Shown here one piece after another: positions 14,534 through 23,115 of a stretch of DNA of 59,705 bases; position 1 is the first letter of the stretch; each line of letters starts with the position of its first letter. The notes under the pieces are model-generated. The model was not told the origin of the DNA and searched no databases. It saw nothing but the letters and a program-made list of their open reading frames with translations. A program made the position numbers and the translations under genes. This DNA is from Comamonas testosteroni (GTDB taxonomy: Bacteria; Pseudomonadota; Gammaproteobacteria; Burkholderiales; Burkholderiaceae_C): positions 1 through 59,705 of the forward strand of contig NZ_KZ984467.1 in the NCBI RefSeq assembly GCF_003569915.1. Reading direction: 5' to 3'.

Positions 14534-16906
14534 GTGTCTTCGAACATTCGCCAAGGCTTTATCCTGACCCGCAACTGGCGGGATACGGCAGCAGGCTCCG
14601 AGCTTGAGTATTGGCTGGCCACGGATTCGGGGCCATTAAAGGTACTGCTGCCAGCGCAGACCTCGGTGGCGTTTGTTGAGCACAAGCACCGATCTGCCGT
14701 GCTGGCGCAGATACCTCGAGGCGGCGAGATTGAGCTGCGCGAACTGGCTCTCAAGAATTTTCAGCAACAGCCCGTGCTCGGCGTTTATGCCAGGCACTTT
14801 CGTCAGTTGGGGCGGTTGGCACGTAATCTGCAGCCGCAAGGCATATCGCTGCTGGAGGCCGATGTGCGCCCGCATGAGCGCTATTTGATGGAGCGCTTCA
14901 TCACCGCGGGCGTGAAGCTGGAAGGCGGGCGCTTAGAAAATTCGGCGCTGATCGATTGCAAGCTTTTGCCTGCTCCCGATTACAGGCCTGAATTGAAGGT
15001 GGTGTCGCTGGATATTGAAACCAGCCAGCACCAGGATCTTTATTCGATTGCACTCGATGGCATGGCCGAGCGTGTGGTGTTCATGCTCGGTGAACCGCCC
15101 GCGCAACCCGCCCCGAACTTCGACTTTGAGCTGATTTATTGCGCCACGCGCAAGGCCTTGATCGAGCAGCTCAACGATTGGTTTGCGCGCAATGATCCCG
15201 ATGTGATCATTGGCTGGAATGTCATTCAGTTCGACTTGCATGTGCTGCAAAAAACGGCTGATGCATGCGCCGTCCCGCTGCTGCTGGGGCGTGAGCGCAA
15301 GCCCATTGCATGGAGAACCCATCCGGGCAAGCAAGGCTATCTGTTCGCGCCCATGCCGGGCCGAGCGGTGATTGATGGCATTGAAGCGCTCAGGGCTGCG
15401 GTCTGGAGTTTTCCTTCGTTCAGTCTTGAGAACGTCGCGCAGGAACTGCTTGGCGAAGGCAAGGAGATCAGCAGCGAATACGACAAGATGGCGGAAATCG
15501 AGCGGCGCTTTCAGCAAGACAAGCCAGCGCTGGCGAGCTACAACATCCGCGACTGCGAACTGGTGCTGCGCATCTTCGACAAAGCCAAGCTGCTGCAGTT
15601 TGCGATGGAGCGTGCCCATGCCACTGGCCTGCAGCTGGATCACTTTGGTGGCTCCATTGCCGCTTTCTGCCACCACTATCTGCCACGCATGCACCGCATG
15701 GGCTATGTGGCACCCAATGTGGGTGATGTGCAGGGCAAGTCCTCGCCCGGCGGCTATGTGATGGACTCCAAGCCCGGTTTCTATGACTCTGTCGTGGTGC
15801 TGGATTACAAAAGCCTTTATCCGTCCATCATCCGCACGTTTCTTGTGGACCCCGTGGGGCTGGCCGAGGGACAGCACGCCAGTTCTACCGAGCAACTGAT
15901 CAAGGGGCCGAGAGGCACGCTGTTTTCTCGTGAAAAACATTGCTTGCCGGAAATTGTGACCATGCTCTGGCGTGCGCGCGATGAGGCCAAGCGCACCAGG
16001 AACGAGCCGCTGTCGCAGGCGCTCAAACTGGTGATGAATTCATTCGCGGGAGTGCTGGGCGCGTCAGAGTGTCGCTTCTTCAACCCCGATCTGATCTCTG
16101 CCATCACCTTGCGTGGGCATGAGATGGTCAAGCTCACGCGGGACCTGGTGGAGCAGCGCGGCTACGAGGTCATCTATGGCGATACGGACTCCATCTTTAT
16201 CTGGCTCAAGCGAACACATTCCAACGACGAAGCGCATGCCGTCGCTGCAGAGCTGGCGCAGGACATCAATCGCTGGTGGACACAGACTTTGCGTGAGGAG
16301 CAAGATCTGCAGAGTTTTCTAGAGATCGAGTTCGACACGCATTACAAGAAGTTCTTCATGCCGACGATCAGAGGCTCGGATGTTGGCAGCAAGAAGCGCT
16401 ACGCTGGCTTGAGTGTGGATGCATCCGGCAAGGAGGCCATGATCTACCGGGGGCTGGAGATGGCGCGCAGCGACTGGACACCGCTGGCGCGGCAGTTTCA
16501 GGAGGGCTTGCTATCACGGGTCTTCCAGGGCGTGCCTTACCGCGAATTTGTATTCGACTACGCCAGATCCACACTGGCAGGCGAGAAGGACGATTTGCTC
16601 ATCTACCGCAAACGCTTGCGCCATCGCCTGGATGCCTACGTGGCCAATGTTCCGCCCCAGGTGCGGGCCGCTCGCATTGCCGATGAATTCAACCTCAGCA
16701 TGGGGCGACCCACGCAATATCAAAGCGGTGGCTGGATTCAGTACATCATGACCCAAAATGGCCCGGAGCCCCTGGAAGTACGCCGCTCACGTATCGATTA
16801 CGAGCACTACCTGAGCAAGCAGATTCAGCCCATTGCGGACTCGATCTTGCTGCCACTGGGGGAAAGCTTCTCCATGCTTGCATCTTCCCAGCAGGAGCTG
16901 TTCTAA
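14534..16906 (+). CDS. polB: DNA polymerase II (family B)
   Basis: The 790-residue product matches E. coli Pol II (783 residues) from its first residues (QGFILTRNWRDT, then DVRPHERYLMERFIT). The family repairs and restarts replication and has 3'-5' proofreading. Exonuclease motif I is SLDIETS. The polymerase motifs are DYKSLYPSII (A), KLVMNSFAGVLGA (B) and YGDTDSIFIW (C), and KKRYAG follows. The start is a GTG at 14534, chosen because family similarity begins within a few residues of it; no strong ribosome binding site is seen. It is followed after 18 bases by a DUF3024 gene. Base composition looks somewhat poorer in GC than the flanking operons. Confidence 0.95.
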   Translation: MSSNIRQGFILTRNWRDTAAGSELEYWLATDSGPLKVLLPAQTSVAFVEHKHRSAVLAQIPRGGEIELRELALKNFQQQPVLGVYARHFRQLGRLARNLQPQGISLLEADVRPHERYLMERFITAGVKLEGGRLENSALIDCKLLPAPDYRPELKVVSLDIETSQHQDLYSIALDGMAERVVFMLGEPPAQPAPNFDFELIYCATRKALIEQLNDWFARNDPDVIIGWNVIQFDLHVLQKTADACAVPLLLGRERKPIAWRTHPGKQGYLFAPMPGRAVIDGIEALRAAVWSFPSFSLENVAQELLGEGKEISSEYDKMAEIERRFQQDKPALASYNIRDCELVLRIFDKAKLLQFAMERAHATGLQLDHFGGSIAAFCHHYLPRMHRMGYVAPNVGDVQGKSSPGGYVMDSKPGFYDSVVVLDYKSLYPSIIRTFLVDPVGLAEGQHASSTEQLIKGPRGTLFSREKHCLPEIVTMLWRARDEAKRTRNEPLSQALKLVMNSFAGVLGASECRFFNPDLISAITLRGHEMVKLTRDLVEQRGYEVIYGDTDSIFIWLKRTHSNDEAHAVAAELAQDINRWWTQTLREEQDLQSFLEIEFDTHYKKFFMPTIRGSDVGSKKRYAGLSVDASGKEAMIYRGLEMARSDWTPLARQFQEGLLSRVFQGVPYREFVFDYARSTLAGEKDDLLIYRKRLRHRLDAYVANVPPQVRAARIADEFNLSMGRPTQYQSGGWIQYIMTQNGPEPLEVRRSRIDYEHYLSKQIQPIADSILLPLGESFSMLASSQQELF

Positions 16907-16924
16907 CGACAAGACAGGAAAACC

Positions 16925-17266
16925 ATGGCCTTCAGCGAATTTGAACAAAAGCGCATTACCAAAGTGGTCAGCGGCTTCATCGAGAAGCACCGGCCTCCTG
17001 CACATCTTCGAGAGCAGCTTGATTTGACGTTTTCGATAGAGAGGCAGTCTGTTGTCCTGCTGGAAAAGCGACGCTTGATGGATGGGGAGATGATCGAGTG
17101 CCCCTTTGCCAAAGCAACCTGGGTCAAAACTCAGGAGGTCTGGAAGCTGTACTGGCAGCGTGCCGACTTGAAGTGGCACAGCTACCAGCCCGTGCCTTCC
17201 GTTTCATCCATTGAAGCCGTCTGCAGGGTGATTGATGAAGATGTCTTTGGCTGCTTCTGGGGCTAA
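16925..17266 (+). CDS. DUF3024 domain protein
   Basis: This 113-residue protein looks like the DUF3024 family, of unknown function. The conserved C-terminus is DLKWHSYQPVPSVSSIEAVCR followed by DEDVFGCFWG. It also has an N-terminal EFEQKRITKVVSGFIEKHRPP helix. The ATG follows polB by 18 bases, with a GGAAAA site, so it is probably cotranscribed with polB. Family members are often found with DNA-metabolism or mobile genes, but I cannot assign a role. Confidence 0.75.
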   Translation: MAFSEFEQKRITKVVSGFIEKHRPPAHLREQLDLTFSIERQSVVLLEKRRLMDGEMIECPFAKATWVKTQEVWKLYWQRADLKWHSYQPVPSVSSIEAVCRVIDEDVFGCFWG

Positions 17267-17390
17267 CTGCGTAAGCCGAAAGAGCTCATCGCAGATGGGA
17301 AAGCAAAAGTGCCGAGGGCAGCTTGGCAATTTACGTTGAAAAATGCGTTGCGTGAGAAAAGTACATCTTTGTCCACGCAAGTGCGCAATT

Positions 17391-17408
17391 GGGTGCCAAT
17401 TTGCACCC
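17391..17408. terminator. Short inverted repeat, possible weak terminator of polB-DUF3024
   Basis: GGGTGC and GCACCC pair around a 6-base loop, followed by atgttttt. The stem is short and the T run is displaced by three bases. Confidence 0.3.
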
Positions 17409-17430
17409 ATGTTTTTCATACCGTACAAAC

Positions 17431-17454
17431 AAAAAAGCCCGCTTGTTAGCGGGC
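17431..17454 (-). terminator. Intrinsic terminator of tRNA-Val
   Basis: On the minus strand GCCCGC and GCGGGC pair around a 6-base loop, followed by six T residues. It lies about 36 bases past the tRNA 3' end. Confidence 0.85.
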
Positions 17455-17490
17455 ATTTCTGCTGCAAGCTCTGGTTTTGCTTGCGATATT

Positions 17491-17567
17491 TGGTAGGCGC
17501 GATTGGACTCGAACCAACGACCCCCACCATGTCAAGGTGGTGCTCTAACCAGCTGAGCTACGCGCCT
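17491..17567 (-). tRNA. tRNA-Val (anticodon GAC)
   Basis: The minus strand folds into a 77-base tRNA. The acceptor stem pairs AGGCGCG with CGCGCCT, the D-arm contains AGCTCAGCTGGTTAGAGC, and the anticodon stem-loop is CCACCTTGACATGGTGG with GAC in the centre. The T-arm contains GGTTCGAGTCC. The CCA end is encoded. GAC reads GUC/GUU valine codons. Confidence 0.97.
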
Positions 17568-17649
17568 GTCGTTGAAGCCTCAATTGTAGCAGCACAAAAA
17601 CGGCTGTTTTTTGAAAGATCGCGATTTTTTCGCAATGCGGTCCAAAAAA

Positions 17650-18573
17650 TCACGCAGCGATACCCAGCAGGCGCAGGTCCAGTTGGCCGTTGTGCATGGG
17701 CGGGCACCAGAAATAGCTGCCGGTTAGCGGCGTGGAGAAGCCGAACAGCGCATCACTGATGCCATCTTCCAGGCCCAGCATGCGGCGCATCTGGGCTTCG
17801 AAGGCATCGAAGCTGCAGCCAAAGGCGGAGAACATCAGGCCGGTCTGGTCGGTGCCTTGTGGGCTGACCTGCCACCAGGGCATGGAGCGGCGCAGCATAA
17901 AGGCTTCGGGCTCGAAGCTTTCCTGCGCCGTGCGCTTGACGTGCGCAGACTCGGGCGCATCTTCGAGTTCTTCGTTGTCGCTGCGGCGCCGACCAATGGC
18001 GTGGTCTTGCGCTTGCGAGGACATTTTGTCGAAGGCCGTGAAGTCATGCTGCCATTGCTGCAGCGCCCAGAAGCTGCTGCCATCGAGTCCCGCTTGCTGA
18101 CCTTGCACGATGGAGCAGTGGACGGCTTCGTCGTCTTCGGGGTTTTCTGTGCCGTCTTCGTAGCCGGTCAGATCCTTGCCGTGCTTTTGAGTGCCGCGCT
18201 GGTGGACAAAGCTGTCCACGACGCGTTCCAGTTGCAGCGCCGGAGCGAGCAGGGCGCTGAGCTCACGGGTGCGTGCGATGAGCTCACCGCGCTCATCGCC
18301 GCCCAGCCACAGGCATAGTGCCGAGGGTGTGCTGGGCGCTTCAAACTGCGGGCCTTTCAGGTGCGGGCATTCATGCAGCAGCTCGATCTGTTTGTCGAGG
18401 TGCTGAACCAGTTGCAGGCCCAAGCCAGCCACCAGTTGCTGGCCATCAACTTGCGTTTGCAGGCGCTTCAGTGCGGCTTGCAGATCATTGGCATTGCATG
18501 CGCGTAGAGAATAGAAAACATAGCGTGCCTGGGCAGGAACGGGGGCCAGAATGCCAGCTTGTGCTTGGGTCAT
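17650..18573 (-). CDS. Dyp-type (dye-decolorising) peroxidase
   Basis: The 307-residue protein belongs to the Dyp haem peroxidase family (YfeX-like class). The diagnostic GxxDG motif is in KDLTGYEDGTENPEDD, carrying the catalytic Asp. The proximal haem His is expected in the C-terminal ferredoxin-like domain (MPWWQVSPQGTDQTGLMF region onward). I chose the ATG at 18573 (MTQAQAGILAPVPAQARYV), which matches the family start; an in-frame TTG at 18606 would add 11 residues. No signal peptide is present, so it is cytoplasmic or encapsulated, though no encapsulin gene is nearby. It is divergent from the Nudix gene. Confidence 0.9.
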   Translation of the reverse strand: MTQAQAGILAPVPAQARYVFYSLRACNANDLQAALKRLQTQVDGQQLVAGLGLQLVQHLDKQIELLHECPHLKGPQFEAPSTPSALCLWLGGDERGELIARTRELSALLAPALQLERVVDSFVHQRGTQKHGKDLTGYEDGTENPEDDEAVHCSIVQGQQAGLDGSSFWALQQWQHDFTAFDKMSSQAQDHAIGRRRSDNEELEDAPESAHVKRTAQESFEPEAFMLRRSMPWWQVSPQGTDQTGLMFSAFGCSFDAFEAQMRRMLGLEDGISDALFGFSTPLTGSYFWCPPMHNGQLDLRLLGIAA

Positions 18574-18690
18574 GAGGGGCAGTGAATCCGAAGAAGAATG
18601 ACTCAAAGTTTAGTGTGGATTGCAGGGCCTGTGCGCCCTGCTGTTTCTGCAACGACAATGCTTGCGTAATGACGCTGGGAAAGCATATAG

Positions 18691-19272
18691 ATGACTGAGA
18701 GTTCAGACGCACATTTGATGGAACACCGCATCAAGAGCGAGGTGGTGCACCAGGGCAGCTTTTTGCAGCTGAGGCTCGATACCGTGCGCCTGCCGCATGG
18801 CGGCGAGGCGACGCGTGAATATGTGGTGCACCCCGGCGCGGTGGTGGTGATTGGTTTGCTGGACGACAGCAAGGTGCTGCTGGAGCGGCAGTTTCGCTAT
18901 CCCGTGGGGCAGGTGATGACGGAATTCCCCGCAGGCAAGCTGGATGCGGGCGAGACACCTTTGTTCTGCGCTCAGCGCGAGCTGCTGGAAGAAACCGGTT
19001 ACCGGGCGCGGGAGTGGGCTTATGCGGGGCCGTTGCATCTGGCGATTGGCTATTCCACCGAAGTCATTCACGTGTTTTTTGCGCGGGGCTTGACGGCGGG
19101 CGAGCGCCATCTGGATGCGGACGAGTTTCTCGATGTCTGCAGTATGACGCCAGAGCAGTTGCTGGACGGTGTGCGCACAGGCCAAGTGACGGATGCCAAG
19201 ACGCTGAGCTGCTGCGTCTGGTTGCAGAACGTGCAAAGCGGAGCTTGGCAGCTGGAGTGGAAAGCAATCTAA
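18691..19272 (+). CDS. Nudix hydrolase, ADP-ribose pyrophosphatase type
   Basis: The 193-residue product has a complete Nudix box, GKLDAGETPLFCAQRELLEETGY, at about residues 82-104. This is the Mg-binding site that cleaves nucleoside diphosphates linked to another group. The sequence before it, PGAVVVIGLLDDSKVLLERQFRYPVGQ, with REYVVHPGA, is typical of ADP-ribose or sugar-nucleotide pyrophosphatases (NudF/YffH). It stands alone, divergent from the Dyp gene and ending at repeat copy C and a two-way terminator. The substrate is inferred from family likeness only. Confidence 0.9.
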   Translation: MTESSDAHLMEHRIKSEVVHQGSFLQLRLDTVRLPHGGEATREYVVHPGAVVVIGLLDDSKVLLERQFRYPVGQVMTEFPAGKLDAGETPLFCAQRELLEETGYRAREWAYAGPLHLAIGYSTEVIHVFFARGLTAGERHLDADEFLDVCSMTPEQLLDGVRTGQVTDAKTLSCCVWLQNVQSGAWQLEWKAI

Positions 19273-19273
19273 T

Positions 19274-19331
19274 GCTATAAATTTAATAGCTAAATGTCTA
19301 ATAGATATATAGACAAGATGCTGATTCCTAT
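19274..19331 (-). repeat. 54-bp AT-rich interspersed repeat, copy C (inverted)
   Basis: Read on the minus strand it gives ATCTTGTCTATATATC, then ATTAGACATTTAGCTATTAAATTTATAGC, aligning with copies B and E. It starts directly after the Nudix stop codon. Confidence 0.6.
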
Positions 19332-19343
19332 CTAAAAACAGAA

Positions 19344-19365
19344 AAGGAGCGCGTTTGCGCTCCTT
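19344..19365. terminator. Bidirectional terminator, Nudix/aminotransferase
   Basis: AAGGAGCGC (19344-19352) pairs perfectly with GCGCTCCTT (19357-19365) around GTTT, with A-rich and T-rich flanks. Confidence 0.8.
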
Positions 19366-19386
19366 CTCGTTGGACTTGCTGATCGT

Positions 19387-20553
19387 TCAGAGCTTGCGCA
19401 GGCGCTCTGCCGCTGCGATCAGGGTTTCGTCTTTTTTGGCAAAGCAAAAACGCACGACGCGCTGGTCAAAGCCATCGCCATAAAAGGCCGACAGCGGAAT
19501 CGCGGCCACGCCGACTTCCTTGACCAGCCATTGGCAGAACTCGGCCTCGTTGAGGTCGGAGACCGAAGAAATATCGGCGCACAGGAAATACGTGCCCGCT
19601 GTGGGCAGCAGCTTTAGGCGCGAGCCTTGCAGGCCGCTCACAAACAGATCACGCTTGGCCTGATAGAAGGCCGAGAGGTTCATGTAGGGCGCGGGGTCTT
19701 GCATGTACTGCGCAAGCCCGGCCTGCATGGGCGTGTTCACCGTGAAGACGTTGAACTGGTGCACTTTGCGGAACTCGGCCGTCAGCGCGGCAGGCGCGGC
19801 CACGGTGCCCACTTTCCAGCCTGTGACGTGATAGGTCTTGCCAAAGCTGGAGACGATGAAGGCACGTTCTGCCAGACCCGGGTAGCGGGCGCTGCTCAGG
19901 TGCTCGGCACCGTCATAGACCATGTGCTCGTAGACCTCGTCGCTGATCAGCAGCACATTGGTGGAGGCCAGCAGGGCTTCAAGCTGGTGCATCTCTGCAT
20001 CGGTCCAGATGGTGGCGCTGGGGTTGTGCGGGCTGTTGATGATCAGCAATCGCGTGCGCGGCGTGATGGCGGCCGCTATTTTTGCAAAGTCGGGGCGGAA
20101 GGTGCCGGGCGTCAGCGGCACGCGCACGGGCACGCCACCGGCCAGCTCGATATTGGGCACATAGCTGTCATAGCAGGGGTCGAGCACGATGACTTCGTCG
20201 CCCGCATGCACGGTAGCCAGAATGGCCGTGAGAATGGCTTGCGTGGCACCAGCCGTGATGGTGATTTCGCTGGCTGCGTCATAGCGGCGGGCGTGAAGTG
20301 CTTCGATTTTGGAAGCAACCGCTTCACGCAGCGCCGGCCAGCCGCTCATGGGCGGGTACTGGTTGTGGCCAGCACGCATGGCGTCGTTGACGGCATCGAG
20401 CAGCTTTGGGTCACAGCCAAAGTCCGGGAAGCCCTGGCCCAGGTTGACGGCCTTGTGCTCGGCAGCCAGTGCCGACATGACGGTAAAGATGGTGGTGCCC
20501 ACATTGGGCAGCTTGCTGGGGAAGGTAGGAGTCACGATAGTCTTGCAATGCAT
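19387..20553 (-). CDS. PLP-dependent aminotransferase (methionine aminotransferase, YbdL-like)
   Basis: The 388-residue protein is a fold-type I class I/II aminotransferase. The PLP lysine is in SSFGKTYHVTGWKVG, the cofactor-binding Asn in INSPHNPSA, the Asp/Tyr in DEVYEHM, and a C-terminal Arg binds the substrate carboxylate (VVRFCFAKKDE). The opening SKLPNVGTTIFTVMSALAAEHKAVNLGQGFPDF is characteristic of YbdL, which transaminates methionine and aromatic amino acids with keto acids. It lies 41 bases after the CysB-type regulator on the same strand. That association with sulfur metabolism fits a methionine-linked role. Confidence 0.88.
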   Translation of the reverse strand: MHCKTIVTPTFPSKLPNVGTTIFTVMSALAAEHKAVNLGQGFPDFGCDPKLLDAVNDAMRAGHNQYPPMSGWPALREAVASKIEALHARRYDAASEITITAGATQAILTAILATVHAGDEVIVLDPCYDSYVPNIELAGGVPVRVPLTPGTFRPDFAKIAAAITPRTRLLIINSPHNPSATIWTDAEMHQLEALLASTNVLLISDEVYEHMVYDGAEHLSSARYPGLAERAFIVSSFGKTYHVTGWKVGTVAAPAALTAEFRKVHQFNVFTVNTPMQAGLAQYMQDPAPYMNLSAFYQAKRDLFVSGLQGSRLKLLPTAGTYFLCADISSVSDLNEAEFCQWLVKEVGVAAIPLSAFYGDGFDQRVVRFCFAKKDETLIAAAERLRKL

Positions 20554-20594
20554 GGGCCGGGCATGTCGCGCCAGCCCTCTGGATGCGGGCCCGA

Positions 20595-21536
20595 TCAGAG
20601 CCCGAAATCGTCCACGCTGCCGTTCATGGCACGCATGATCAGGTCGCGCGAGAGGCGGTCGCTCAGCAGCTCGGCAAACTTGTAGACGAAGTTGCGCAAG
20701 TATGCGCCACGCTTGATGGCCACGCGTGCCACGCTGGTGCCGAACAGATGGCCAACAGGGCGCACGACGAGGTCGTTGACGGGGTCGTCGCGCATGGCCA
20801 TCTCGGCCACGATGCCGATGCCCAGGCCCAGGCGCACATAGGTCTTGATCACGTCGGCGTCAATCGCTTCCAGCACGATATGCGGGTGCAGGCGGCGCAT
20901 CTCGAAGGCGTGGTCAATCTTGCCGCGACCAGTGAACGAGGGGTGGTAGGTGATCAGCGATTCCTGCGCAATATCTTCCAGCGTGATGCGCTCCTTCTGG
21001 GCGAGCGGATGGCCGGTAGGAATGACCAGAACGTGCTGCCATTCATAGCAGGGCAGGGTGACGAGGTCGGGGTAGTCGGCCAGCGATTCGGTCGCCATGC
21101 CGATTTCGGCCACTTCGTCGATCACCATGCGCGCCACCTCTGCGGGCGTGGCCTGATGCAGGCTGATGGTGACCTTGGGATACAACTCGCGCAGGCGCGC
21201 CACAGCAGGCGGCAGCACATAGCGGGCCTGGGTGTGGGTGGTGGCAATGCTGAGGGTGCCGCTGTCCTGGGCGCTGTACTGCTCGCCGATGCGCTTCAAG
21301 TTGCCCACTTCGCGCATGATGAGCTCAATGCTCTTGAGCACTTCCTGGCCGGGTTCGGTAATGCGCTTGAGGCGCTTGCCGTGGCGGGCAAAGATGTCGA
21401 TGCCCAACTCCTCCTCCAACTCGATGATGGCTTTGGAGACACCCGGCTGTGAGGTGTGAAGGGCTTTGGCCGCTTCAGTGAGGTTGAGGTTGCGGCGCGC
21501 GGCTTCCTGGACGAAGCGAAATTGATGCAGGTTCAT
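20595..21536 (-). CDS. cysB: CysB-family LysR-type transcriptional regulator
   Basis: The 313-residue product matches CysB/Cbl, regulators of sulfate assimilation and alternative sulfur sources that respond to N-acetylserine or APS. The N-terminal winged helix opens MNLHQFRFVQEAARRNLNLT, with SQPGVSKAI in the recognition helix. The effector domain has SIATTHTQARYVLPP, containing the threonines that bind the inducer or sulfate in CysB, and GIVAEMAM. Length is normal (E. coli CysB has 324 residues). It is on the same strand as the chelatase upstream and the aminotransferase downstream, with short gaps. CysB versus the paralogue Cbl cannot be fully separated by eye. Confidence 0.87.
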   Translation of the reverse strand: MNLHQFRFVQEAARRNLNLTEAAKALHTSQPGVSKAIIELEEELGIDIFARHGKRLKRITEPGQEVLKSIELIMREVGNLKRIGEQYSAQDSGTLSIATTHTQARYVLPPAVARLRELYPKVTISLHQATPAEVARMVIDEVAEIGMATESLADYPDLVTLPCYEWQHVLVIPTGHPLAQKERITLEDIAQESLITYHPSFTGRGKIDHAFEMRRLHPHIVLEAIDADVIKTYVRLGLGIGIVAEMAMRDDPVNDLVVRPVGHLFGTSVARVAIKRGAYLRNFVYKFAELLSDRLSRDLIMRAMNGSVDDFGL

Positions 21537-21594
21537 GACAGCATGGACTAAGAACTGCCATCATTATGCTTCAAATATCTAAAGAAGCGATTTT

Positions 21595-22008
21595 TTATCT
21601 GAAATCTGTCTGTTTGAAGCCGCAGGCCTCCAGCGCCAGTTGGGCCAGCAAGGCGGTGACACGCGGATTCTCGCCAGCGGCTGTCATCAGTTCGAACTGG
21701 CAATGCGGGTACTGCAGGCACAGCGCCTGGAGCAGGCGGGGAATATCCTCACGCGCATGTTTGCCAGTGCCCAGAAACAGCGGAAGCACGCTGAGCTGCG
21801 TAATGCCTTGCTCAATCAGTGCACCTGCTGCCGTGGGCAGGTCAGGTGCGCAGGCATCGAGATAGGCGCACAGGCAGGGCAGATCGGGCTGGGTGGCTTG
21901 CACGGCTGCCTGCACGGCTTCAATGGGCTGGCGCCAGAGCGGGTCTCTGGAGCCATGGGCCAGCAGGATCAGCCCCTGCCTGGGGGAGGTAGTGCTTGCC
22001 AATCTCAT
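21595..22008 (-). CDS. CbiX/SirB-type sirohydrochlorin chelatase domain protein
   Basis: This 137-residue protein is a single-domain class II chelatase-like protein of the short CbiX type. It inserts cobalt or iron into sirohydrochlorin as a dimer. The first strand GLILLAHGSRDPLWRQP carries the metal-binding His, and LSVLPLFLGTGKHAREDIP carries the second His region. It starts 3 bases beyond the end of lptG on the same strand and lies 58 bases before the CysB-type regulator. Siroheme is needed for sulfite reductase, so the link to CysB fits sulfur assimilation. The choice of metal is not evident. Confidence 0.85.
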   Translation of the reverse strand: MRLASTTSPRQGLILLAHGSRDPLWRQPIEAVQAAVQATQPDLPCLCAYLDACAPDLPTAAGALIEQGITQLSVLPLFLGTGKHAREDIPRLLQALCLQYPHCQFELMTAAGENPRVTALLAQLALEACGFKQTDFR

Positions 22009-22011
22009 GGT

Positions 22012-23115
22012 CTAACGCCGCAGCACCAGCCAGCCAAAGGCGGATAGCGATAGGGCCGTGTACAGCAGGCCCGGCGCAGCCGCAGCAAGCCAGGGCCACC
22101 ATGACTGCAATGTGCCGATATAGCCAAACACGTTGTTGAGCAGGAAGAAGCTGATACCTGCCATCACACCGCCGAACACATAGGCCGTGATACCGCCCGA
22201 GCGGAAGTGCAGATAGGCAAACGGCAGGGCCAGCACCACCATGACAAGGCAGCTCAGCGGATAGAAGACCTTACGCCAGAACTCGATTTCGTACTTTTGT
22301 GCAGACTGGCCATTGGCCTGCAGGTGGCGAATGAACTGGAACAGCGAAATCGTGGTCATGCGATCCGGCTTGAGTAGCGCGCCGGAGACCATGGCGGCCG
22401 TGACCTTGGTGGGCCATTCCATGGAAGCTTCGTTGACGCGGCTGAGCCGGGTATTTTCGCCATCCTGAGTGAGCTTGGTGGCCTGCACTCCTTGCAGTGT
22501 CCACAGATCCCTGTCTTCGTCCACTTGGGCCGTCTGGGCATGGATCTGCGCTGCAATGCGGCCATTGGCATCGAACTCGAAGATGCGCACGTTCACGAAG
22601 TCGCCCGGAGTCTTGATGGCTCCCACATTGATGGCTACCGAATGCTCGCCTTGTTTTTCCTTGAGCCAGGCTCCGGTGGCACCGCGCGAGATCTGGCCCT
22701 TGGTGACGACACGTAGCTTCTGACTGAAGCTGTCCGCAGCCGGCGCAATGTAGTCGCCAACCACGACAGTCAGCACCACAAAGCTCATGCCCAGCACTAG
22801 CAAGGTTCGCAGGGCCAGCCATGGTCCCATGCCGCTGGTGCGCATGATGGTGAATTCGGAACTTTGGGCAAACTTTGCCATCACGAAGATGGCACCGATC
22901 AGCACGGCAATCGGCATCAGCTCATACAGGTGGCCCGGAATGGACAGCGCCACAAAGAACAGTGCACGGGTTGCCGTGTAGCCCGCATTGCCGCTTCCCA
23001 CCCAGCGCATTTCATCGACCAGGTCGAAGAAGAAGAAGAGCGCCAGAAAAGCCAGCGAGACATATAGCACCGCGAGGACGACTTCGCGGTAGATCAGGTT
23101 GCGCAGAACTTTCAT
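22012..23115 (-). CDS. lptG: LPS export permease LptG
   Basis: The 367-residue inner-membrane protein is one of the two YjgP/YjgQ permeases of the LptB2FG transporter, which extracts lipopolysaccharide and passes it to LptC. It starts MKVLRNLIYREVVLAVLYV and has about six membrane spans flanking a periplasmic beta-jellyroll region (roughly residues 120-260). The C-terminal spans end with FGWLVLRR. Its ATG overlaps the lptF stop by 4 bases, so translation is coupled. The in-frame extension to 23244 lies within lptF and was discarded. Confidence 0.92.
   Translation of the reverse strand: MKVLRNLIYREVVLAVLYVSLAFLALFFFFDLVDEMRWVGSGNAGYTATRALFFVALSIPGHLYELMPIAVLIGAIFVMAKFAQSSEFTIMRTSGMGPWLALRTLLVLGMSFVVLTVVVGDYIAPAADSFSQKLRVVTKGQISRGATGAWLKEKQGEHSVAINVGAIKTPGDFVNVRIFEFDANGRIAAQIHAQTAQVDEDRDLWTLQGVQATKLTQDGENTRLSRVNEASMEWPTKVTAAMVSGALLKPDRMTTISLFQFIRHLQANGQSAQKYEIEFWRKVFYPLSCLVMVVLALPFAYLHFRSGGITAYVFGGVMAGISFFLLNNVFGYIGTLQSWWPWLAAAAPGLLYTALSLSAFGWLVLRR

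Noticed and set aside
14347..14607. 86-codon frame overlapping the polB start
   Set aside because: No motif and no ribosome binding site; the polB frame has strong family similarity from its first codons.
17391..17567. Integrase attachment site at tRNA-Val
   Set aside because: No integrase gene and no repeated copy of the tRNA 3' end were seen in the window.
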